From Dipteris shenzhenensis (Eukaryota > Polypodiophyta > Polypodiopsida > Gleicheniales), in the NCBI GenBank assembly GCA_047967505.1, contig CM106540.1: a DNA stretch of 64,000 nt. The stretch is one strand, 5' to 3'. Shown piece after piece: positions 33,523-41,447 of the stretch. Within the stretch, counting starts at the first letter, position 1; each line of letters opens with the position of its first letter. A program made the position numbers and the translations under genes. Below the pieces are notes generated by a model. That model saw only the letters and a program-made list of their open reading frames with translations, was not told the origin of the DNA and made no database searches.

Positions 33523-34770
33523 ATGCAACCTAGCAAAAGAAAAAGACCCCAGACAAAAAACATTTTCTTGGCATCGTGGAAGGGAAGAGTACGAGATTTT
33601 AAAATCACCAAAGGGAAGATATCCGTGAAAGAAGTTTTGATTCAGCACGTGTACATGCATAAAGAACTTGTCTTGCGAGACTATCCAAAAAATCTTCCGC
33701 AACACAGGCCTAATTGTATATTTTTCTATTGTGGTTTTTTCCTTCATGAGGTGTATGGATTTTTAAGATGAAGCTTTCTCTCTTAACTTATTGACATTCT
33801 TGTGTTGTTTTATTTCAGATTTATATCCTTCATCGTATGAGACATGGCAAAACATCGATTGTATTCTGGGATTTATAGATGTTCTACATGGATCGATAGG
33901 AGAACAACAATACCAAGGTCGATGTGCAACAGAGCTAGCTCAATCGGGTATATTTTTTATTGATCATTTTTATCAGTTGCTGGACAAAGCTAACACACAT
34001 GGTGTATTAATAAAACAAGACCTTCCGGCGTGGAATTCGGTGGATTGGCCTCACCCACATTCTAGTGTTACAGAGGCATATAGGGCGAAGCTTTTTACAG
34101 AAGTACAGAAAGCTCTGAGGCCCAATATTGCCACTAGGATAGTAAAAATTTCTTTGTGCATGCCTCTCACAGTTTTTGTAGACTTGTTTAATACCTTTCC
34201 AGTAAAGGTTTCAAAAACAATGCTCACAGTTAAAGCAACAAATTCGGCATGCATGCCACAATTTTTGGATAAAGGTTGGGATAAGAAGAAATGTAGTTCA
34301 GTGTTTTGTGAGGTGATCCAACCTTCTATGCAACTGAAGTACATGGTTGCATCACAAAATTTTATTTTCTCTTTTTATTACAAGCGCAGTCGAATGCTAG
34401 GTTCAAAGCTTGTCCCAATGGACCAAGATGAAGAGTCGTTTGGTGCACATAATAAACTTATTGATATTGATGTTCTTGAGAATGGTGATGTGGTAGCCAG
34501 TATCTCGTTAAGAGAATGTTGCTCCCTAGCTCAATTACGTAGTGACATTCTGTTTGAGACTGAAGGTTCTATCTCAAATGACTTTTTATTTATCTACAAG
34601 AACAGAAAGGTACACCATCTGATTTATCCTAGTCTCTATAAGCATTGCTATTAGTTTAATTTACCACTCTAATTCATATTGCTTTTTTGCAGTTACTCAG
34701 AAGAAGAGAGAGCTCAGTTAAATGCAAAGACATAGAAAATTTTAAAATTGAGATCACACATACTCCATAA
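33523..34770 (+). CDS. Transposon gene A: unknown protein with possible ubiquitin-like C-terminus
   Basis: My model has exons 33523-33715, 33819-34609 and 34693-34770, 353 residues, with GT-AG introns and consistent phases (AATT|GTATAT, TTTCAG|ATTTAT, AGAAAG|GTACAC, TTGCAG|TTACTC). The frame is open upstream to a TAA near 33400, so a further 5' exon is possible (pyrimidine-rich acceptor near 33450). The N-terminal part is basic (PSKRKRPQ), and WVLMQPSKRK...FKITKGKISVKEV could be a small chromatin-reader-like fold; this is only an impression. The last ~70 residues (VVASISLRECCSLAQLRSDI, then FLFIYKNRKLLRRRES) have the strand-helix-strand layout of a ubiquitin-like fold. I know no family name. 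It lies just inside the left terminal repeat and runs towards gene B. Confidence 0.62.
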
Positions 34771-34974
34771 AGAAAGGTTTTGTATTCAATCAAGTAAGAT
34801 TTTGTACAGAATTGTTTAGCTGAATCTGTAGAACATATTTCTAACATCCATTTTCTATTTATGTACAGTTTCATCCAGAGGCTGCTCTACATTTTCTGGA
34901 GGATCTTCTCTCTGCTGCTCCATCCTGTCCGTGCTCCATCCTGTCTCCTCCACTGCCCCAGAAGCCTCTCTTTG

Positions 34975-36955
34975 CTACTTCTCCACCTTCTCCTCAACAT
35001 CAGCAGCAGGTCTTTGCTCCTGTGTCTGCTCCTCCTCAGCACTCTGTGATTGCTCCTGTGGCTTCTGGTCCTCAACATCAGGTGCTTCATATGTGGGATC
35101 AAGGTGTATGACACCTTCTTGTACTTTAGAGCTTTCACCCAGCTCCATAGTAGCTGCTACAATAGGTTTGGGGGAGGCATAGCTCAAAAACCTCAAAATT
35201 GTATGAGCTCTAAAATTATGTACATAGTTGGGGCTGAAGCTATCCTCTTTCATCTGCAATGGCAGAGGATAATTTAGAACACTTTGTATCATTATGAATT
35301 ATATTCAAGCTAAATGAAAAGTATTTTTCCTTACCAGATCTGGCTGTTCCTTTTCAAAGTAGCTTGAAAGTATATATTTTGCATTGATCAGCACCCTCCA
35401 TCCACAACTACTTGAATCATTTTGTTGTGGTGTCTGTACAGTTAGAAAAAAATGTTAGAAACTGTGAGCATCAGCACAAAACAAAATTATTCAATAAGTT
35501 CAAAGACATAGCATTTAATAGACTTTTTACCTCTAGACTTAATGGCTCTATTGAATCCAACAGAGAGACATTTGGAGGACAATGATCCAATGCATCTAAT
35601 AGCCTTCTAATACAACTGCAATATGTATAATTTAGTTAGTATGGTATCAAAATAATGAAGTTTTGAGTTCAAAAAGCACACACAGTACTTACAATTTCAG
35701 CTCTCTGTGTGTGTTTTTTAGAGAGTTGAATAGAAAGCACTGCCTCTGCTGGATGTCAATAGACACAAAACTCCAGTGGTCACTGCATAAGGAAAAAAGC
35801 ATAAGCAAATGAAAGGCTACAAGAGTTCCCAATATTAAAGAAGAATCTTAAAAGAAGTAGTCACCCACATACCTGCTATGATATGGAAGTAGCAAAATGT
35901 CAATTACTTCAAAATTGCAGTGTTTGAACCAGCTGGAAATACTCATGGGAGTCTCTTTTGCATCTCTTAATCTAGAAGAAATGGCTGGATCAACAATATG
36001 GACTGTATGTTGTACAGAGGGATGAAGCCAGCTTCTCATCATGCTGCATAGGATCAGAACATAATTAGGGTAGGTTATAAAAGAGTTACAAGGAGGATTG
36101 ATTTGCAAAAAATGTAAAATTTAAAGACACTTACTAGAGCATTGCAAGAATGATAGTATCTGAGCAATACTCATTCTTGTTAGCCAATGCTGCTAAGCAT
36201 TGTTTTGTCAAATCAAAATCATTGACTGAAACTTCATCCTCAATATGTACAACTACATCAGGGCCCAACTCCTTCAACCTTCTATGTATGTGTAGCTCCT
36301 TCTTTCCAGTTTCCACATCTATAACAGATTTTGTTTCTTTTACTTGCTGCTTCAGTGAGTCCTCATAAGCAGCCTTCCCTCTGGTGTTCTTTGAGTGTGT
36401 TACCTCAACAACCTTTACCTCATCAACCTTGACCTTCCTTGTAGGTGGAATTAGCAATATATCTCTCATTTTGATGTCCTGCCATTCCACAGGATGAACC
36501 AGCTTGTCATATCTCCATCTCACTCTGGACAAAGTGTTGAAATCTTTGGCCATCAAAGTCACCCTGTGAGCATGGGCTGCTACAAGCATTGCATCCTCAA
36601 AATATTTCTCCAGGTAATCCTCTGCCATTTCCTGCAAGGAAAGAATGGCAGTTCTATTCCACCTGAACCCAAGGTTCCAACTGTCACAAATTTCTCTCAC
36701 CAGTCTTTGAAAGGGTGCTTTGGGTATTGCAAAACCTATGGCTTTCTGTTGCCTCCTTATTTCCCTAAGCACACCTGCACCCTTATTCAATCTTTTGGCC
36801 TTTTGCTTGAGCAAGCTCATTGGCTTACCCTTCCTGCCATGTGAAGCTCTTCCCTTTGGAGGCACACTAAACTTCTTGGAACCTGTCCCAGCTGCTGTTG
36901 CTGCAAGACCTGGTCCTTTGCCAACTTGCCTTGCAGTTGATTTGGTTCTTGCCAT
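34975..36955 (-). CDS. Transposon gene B: histone H3-like domain fused to C48 (Ulp1-type) cysteine peptidase
   Basis: Six exons: 36955-36135, 36043-35873, 35782-35693, 35615-35531, 35433-35335 and 35253-34975. All junctions are GT-AG and in phase, giving 514 residues. Residues 1-15 (MARTKSTARQVGKGP) mimic the H3 tail: Arg2, Thr3, Lys4, Thr6 and Arg8 of mature H3 are kept, while Lys9-Ser10 become Gln-Val. Residues 62-150 are the histone fold (VLREIRRQQK, PFQRLVREI, LSLQEMAEDYLEKYFED, AAHAHRVTLMAKD), with loop 1 of H3 length. Residues about 240-422 form a C48 peptidase: DHWSFVSIDI with His333, FNSL with Asn350, and PQQNDSSSCGW with Gln393 and Cys399. The 17 and 49 residue spacings equal those of yeast Ulp1 (His514, Asp531, Cys580). 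The tail is Glu/Gln-rich. The frame is fully open. Expected role: a nuclear chromatin protein with SUMO- or Ub-like-directed peptidase activity. Asn for Asp may weaken catalysis. Confidence 0.9.
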
Positions 36956-37009
36956 CACTCTGAAAAACTGCATACAAAGGATTGGAAAGAGATCAAAGAC
37001 ATGAAGAAC

Positions 37010-37944
37010 ATGTTCTAACAAAGAAAAGGCAATCACAGGGGTGGTAGAAGCCAAATAGAGAAATTTGCAATAAAATGCGATATGAGCAGTTTGGAATTTC
37101 AAATAGGTCCACATCGCATTTTGCTGCAAATTTTTTAAATGAAATGCTGGTGCACTCCTACAGTGATTTCTATGTTTCTCCAACCAAATACAGTATGAAT
37201 GGAGGTCATGCAAGAAGATCACATGCAAATATCACACTTGAAGATCTGCATTCCTTCAGTGATTTCTCTGTCTTGGTTTGAGCCTATGCATTTCCATACA
37301 GGATGTAATTTTTCTATTTTAGGCAAGAAGATTGCAGAGACTAAGGGGAGTCACAAAACCAAACATGTTCTCATTAAGAAAAGGCAATCACAGAGGTGGA
37401 AGAAGCCAAATAGACAAATTTGCAATAAGATGCGATATGAGCAGTTTGGAATTTCAAACAGGTCCACATCGCATTTTGCTGCAAATTTCTGAAATGACAT
37501 GCTGGTGAACTTCTACAGTGATTTCTTTGTCTCTTCAGCCAAATACAGTATGAATGGAGTTTATGCAAGAAGACTACAGCTATGGAAGTCAAAAAACCAG
37601 AACATGTTCTCACAAAGAGAAGGCAATCACAGGGGTGGAAGAAGCCAAATAGAGAAATTTGCAATAAAATGCGATATGAGCAGTTTGGAATTTCAAACAG
37701 GTCCACATCGCATTTTGCTGCAAATTTTCTAAATGACATGCTGGTGCACTCCTACAGTGATTTCTATGTTTCTCCAACCAAATACAGTATGAATGGAGGT
37801 TATGCAACAAGATCACATGCAAATATCACACTTGAAGATCTGCTTTCCTACAGTGATTTCTCTGTCTTGGTTTGAGTCTATGCATTTCCATACAGTATGT
37901 ATTTTTTCTATTTTAGGCAAAAAGATTGCAGAGACTAAGGGGAG
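37010..37944. repeat. Direct repeat block, about 340 bp, two full copies and one short copy
   Basis: Copies at about 37010-37350 and 37604-37944 share sequence from AACATGTTCT through GCAATCACAGGGGTGG and GAAGATCTGC to GCAGAGACTAAGGGGAG. A shortened copy at about 37368-37590 lies between. Each holds one 73 bp palindrome. Open frames of 70-97 codons here are repeat shadows, not genes. Confidence 0.88.
37061..37727. repeat. 73 bp palindromes, left group (units 1-3)
   Basis: Units lie at 37061-37133, 37416-37488 and 37655-37727, each exactly 73 bp. The left arm is AAATTTGCAATAAAATGCGA and the right arm CATCGCATTTTGCTGCAAAT, an imperfect inverted repeat. Inside it GTTTG...CAAAC forms a second stem around GAATTT. 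As DNA or RNA each unit could fold into one long hairpin. They lie upstream of gene B, inside its predicted leader intron. Confidence 0.9.
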
Positions 37945-37962
37945 AACCCATTGTTCCTGACC

Positions 37963-38496
37963 TGGAGTCTATCTGTGGATGTGATGTGCTGCTGAGGAGT
38001 AATCTGTGCTGAGGATGATTCTGTGCTGCTGGACAAGATGCTGATGCTGCAGAGTATGGAGGTAGGGAGGCAAGAGAGCAGAGACTGGAGGGCAAGAGTT
38101 CTAAAACAGGATACCACAAAGAAGTGCAAATAGAATTAAAGAATCACTAAATCCCACACGTGTGGAATCTAGTCGTTTTTCACACGTGTGGATGGGACCC
38201 AGATCTCTTGGAGTTTGAAATCTGGCACGTGTGAAAGTACACTTTATTCCTTGGAACTTGTGCCATTCATTATTTCATCATGAATACCACAACCACTTTT
38301 CCCTCCCCTGGATTCCAATCCCTCATCCCTGCCACGACTCTCTCCTGATCCTTTCTCTCTGATTCTTTCCTACCCAGCACACTCCATCCAGACTGCAACC
38401 TGCCTGAAGACAGTACTGCCAGATCTCCAGGTTACCTAGAGTGCAAGGTTCAAGCTAGAGAAAGAGCAGGAGATTTACCAGTGCAACTCAATCAGC
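37963..38496. promoter_or_regulatory. Shared divergent promoter of genes B and C with CACGTG palindromes
   Basis: This region separates the two divergent genes. It holds CCACACGTGTGG (38154-38165), CACACGTGTG (38181-38190) and GCACGTGTGA (CACGTG at 38226-38231). CACGTG is the G-box bound by plant bZIP and bHLH factors. Three in about 80 bases is far above chance. No clear TATA box. Confidence 0.55.
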
Positions 38497-41124
38497 ATGG
38501 AAAAGGAAAAAAAAGGTCAGAGTTCTAGTTTGGTTTCAATGTTTTTCAACATTTATTTCTTCCATCCATTGGATTTTTTATGTCCCAATGTCTTCACTCA
38601 GCTCCATCCTTCTTCCACAATGTGGTAAATCACCCAGAAATTAGATTGTAGGTTGATATGAACAGAAACAAGAAATTTGCAACAAAATGCGAGGAGAGTG
38701 GTTTGGAATTCTCTAAACAGCCCATATCGCATTTTGCTGCAAATTCCTGTTGTGGACTCCTTGCTCATGAAAATTTTCATTCATTCCATTTTTTCTCTTG
38801 CATATGAGATCATAGTGTCCAGGAATCACTGAAATGAACCAAGTGCTTGATTTGACATGCACATGAACAGAACTTGAGAATTTGCAACAAAATGCGAGGA
38901 GAGTGGTTTATAGTTCTCTAAACAGCCCATATCGCATTTTGCTGCAAATTCCTGTTGTTGACACATTCCTCATGAATAGTATCACTCATTCCATTATTTC
39001 TCTTGCATATGAGATCATAGTGTCTAGGAATCACTGAGATGAACCAAGTTCTTGATTTGACATGCACATGACCAGAATTTGAGAATTTGCAACAAAATGC
39101 GAGGAGAGTGGTTTACAATTCTCTAAACAGCCCATATCGCATTTTGCTGCAAATTCCTGTGTATTATTTGTTTCTCACTTCTACCTCATTAATTTGCTAC
39201 CTTTAGCCCTGTGGAGATCGTCCTTGATGATGAGAAATGTTTTTGTTTTGGAACAGCTGGCTCCCAGGCCCCACCTTTCAAGAGGAAGCTGGACTTTTCT
39301 GCTGCTATAATAAAACCACAGCAATCACTAGGTGAGTGATGAGATGTCATGAAGGAATTATCTGGTGATATACAATGCATTCACTGATTGCATATGTCAG
39401 CATATAGAATTCATAGTATATAAGTTTTTGAACAGGCAAAAAGAAGAGGCTGGAGCAGAGTGCTGATTCTTCCATCAAAAAACAAATGGAACCAGAAGAG
39501 GACAGTTCTCCAGATTTGCTCCTATTTGAGTTTCTTCACAAATGCAAGGCTCAGAGTAACTTCCATTTATACCACAGTATTTTCAACATGGAGTTCTCAA
39601 TGAGCTCTGTACTGGAGCAACACAAAGATTTTCTTTCAGACTATTGGGATGCCTTCAAAGAACTGACAGAGGCAGGAAGAATTGTGGGAGGTGAAAAGGT
39701 TTTTGTGCACATTAATCATATTGTCTCCAATGACAGGCTGAGGTACCATGTGAGCAGAAGATTTGACAGCCTGCCTGATCACTATAAATTCAACTGTACT
39801 TTGCACACCAGAAAGTGCAGAGTGCTGGAGGAGAGCATGGCATTTCTCATGTACATTGTCTTCAGTCAGGAGTCTTTGGATGAACAAGGGCAGGAAACAG
39901 AAGAAGAAGACACATCTGAAGCTTCTGAAAAGGAGGATGTTTCTTTGGGCTCTGAAATGGCAGAGCAAGAAGAAGATATCAACCTTCAGGATGAGGGGCT
40001 GCAAGTGGCTGCTCTTGACCTTGTTCAACTGAGGAATAAAACTCTGAGGGGAGCAGAGCCAGTTGAAGATTTTGATGTTCAGAGCAGCAACTATGCAGTG
40101 CCCATGCTTCCAGGTGTGTTGATTGGTGGAAAGGATTATGTTTTCCTCCATGATATAGAGTGTATGTTTGATTTGAGGGAGGACTATGCCATTTCCCTTA
40201 TTGCCCAGGCTTCAAGGCTTGACAAGGAGGTTGGCATAGAGGATGACCAATCACTTCTGGCTTTGGAAACAATGTTTGATCCTGTAGAGGCCCTTTCATT
40301 TTGTTTCAAAGAGGCTGAAAAGTTCCAAGAGCCAGATGAAGCTGCCTTCCAGCTCACACAGGAAGCTATGAATCTCTCAGCTCTATACACAGAAAAGACT
40401 AGAGAAGAGGCTGTACAAGAAGGGAGAGGGATAAATCTTTGGAAAGATGAACTGCTTGTTGCTGATGAAAATGAAAAGGTACTTCAAATCATATACTTTG
40501 ACTTCTGCTTAACTTTAGTTTTGTAGGTTGTGTATTGTCTCACTCCAATCCTTTGATATGTTGCAGCTACAAATTGAGGATGACACATTCCTCCAGAGAT
40601 CAAGTGGAAGCAGGCAGGTTGGGTTTCGCAAAATGTCAGGCCTAGCTCATTATATTCATGATCTAGGCAGTGCCAAGATCTTGATTTACCATAGGCAGTT
40701 GAGCAACAATGGAGAAGCCATTGTTTACTTCCTAAAATGTTTGTCCAGGGCTTTAGGTGGACATGCTCTTTCATGGCAAAAGGAAAAGATCATTTTGATA
40801 GAGAGGTTGTCTGCCATAGATATATTTGGAGATTATGTGAATAAGCAGGCCTCTAGGGCCGCTTACTTTTTGTCTTACACTTCTTATGCATTAGCATGTG
40901 GTGTTAAGGACCCCAAATATCTGGAGGGCTATGGAAAACACCAGCTTGTAAGGTTTCGAGAGCCACCCATGATTGCATCAGGCCACACAGTCCAAGAAGA
41001 GGAACAGGTGGAGAGAGCTGAAGAAAAGGATAAAGAGACAGTCGACATCAAGCCAATAAAGAAGAAAAAGACTCCAATCAAGATCAAAAAGAGAGTTCCG
41101 ATGAACAGGCCCTGGGAGAAATAG
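38497..41124 (+). CDS. Transposon gene C: acidic, NLS-bearing protein of unknown family
   Basis: Exons are 38497-38515, 39257-39331, 39436-40478 and 40567-41124, 564 residues. All junctions are GT-AG and the phases agree; the 19-base first exon (MEKEKK) joins G|CT to the next. Early basic clusters PPFKRKLDF (near residue 14) and GKKKRLEQ (near 31) look like nuclear localisation signals. A long acidic run (TEEEDTSEASEKEDVSLGSE, then EQEEDI) lies near residues 167-200, and the C-terminus is Lys-rich (PIKKKKTPIKIKKRVP). I recognise no enzyme motif. Divergent pairing with the H3-like gene plus an acidic tract suggests, as inference only, a histone-binding or chaperone-like partner. Its first intron holds three of the six palindromes. 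The frame is intact. Confidence 0.75.
38673..39155. repeat. 73 bp palindromes, right group (units 4-6), 205 bp period
   Basis: Units lie at 38673-38745, 38878-38950 and 39083-39155: 73 bp each, starts exactly 205 bp apart. Arms are (A/G)AATTTGCAACAAAATGCGA and CATATCGCATTTTGCTGCAA; the inner stem is GTTT...AAAC. They share the outer arms with the left group but have a different loop half (GGAGAGTGG and CTCTAAACAGCC). All lie in intron 1 of gene C. Confidence 0.92.
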
Positions 41125-41447
41125 GATTTAGTCATCGAATATAGCACAAACATTATATTAAATTTGAACTGATTTGTATAAAGTCTTTGATATCTGGTAT
41201 GATCTTGTATAAATGATTAATAAGTTGATGATGAAATGATTTGTACATTTACATAGAGTGGTGTCGTTAAATATTAAATGAACAATATATTGAAATTGTA
41301 AACAAATTGTATTAAGTTCAGATCATATGTTTCACATTGAAATTTTTTTCATGCATAACACCAAGAGTCACTTGTTCCACTAAAAAAATTTCTATTGAAT
41401 GAGTTTGAAAACATGTGGACATAACCCCAATAAGTTACAAATGAGTC

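Larger units (their letters stand above)
36960..37962 (-). other. Predicted 5' UTR intron of gene B
   Basis: A good acceptor (TTTTTCAG) lies four bases before the gene B start codon on the minus strand. A donor-like CCAG|GTCAGG lies at 37962/37961. If used, the three left palindromes fall in a leader intron, mirroring gene C. No transcript evidence; inference only. Confidence 0.4.

Noticed and set aside
34975-36955. Gene B as a centromeric H3 (CenH3)
   Set aside because: Loop 1 has the same length as in ordinary H3 and the tail keeps the canonical H3 start, so nothing specifically supports CenH3.
36955-37228. N-terminal extension of the H3-like protein to an upstream start at 37228
   Set aside because: The extension runs through palindrome unit 1 and a splice acceptor; MARTK at 36955 is the canonical H3 start.
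37010-37875. Repeated 70-121 codon frames on both strands
   Set aside because: They are shadows of the 340 bp direct repeats and their palindromes; no splice or start logic supports them.
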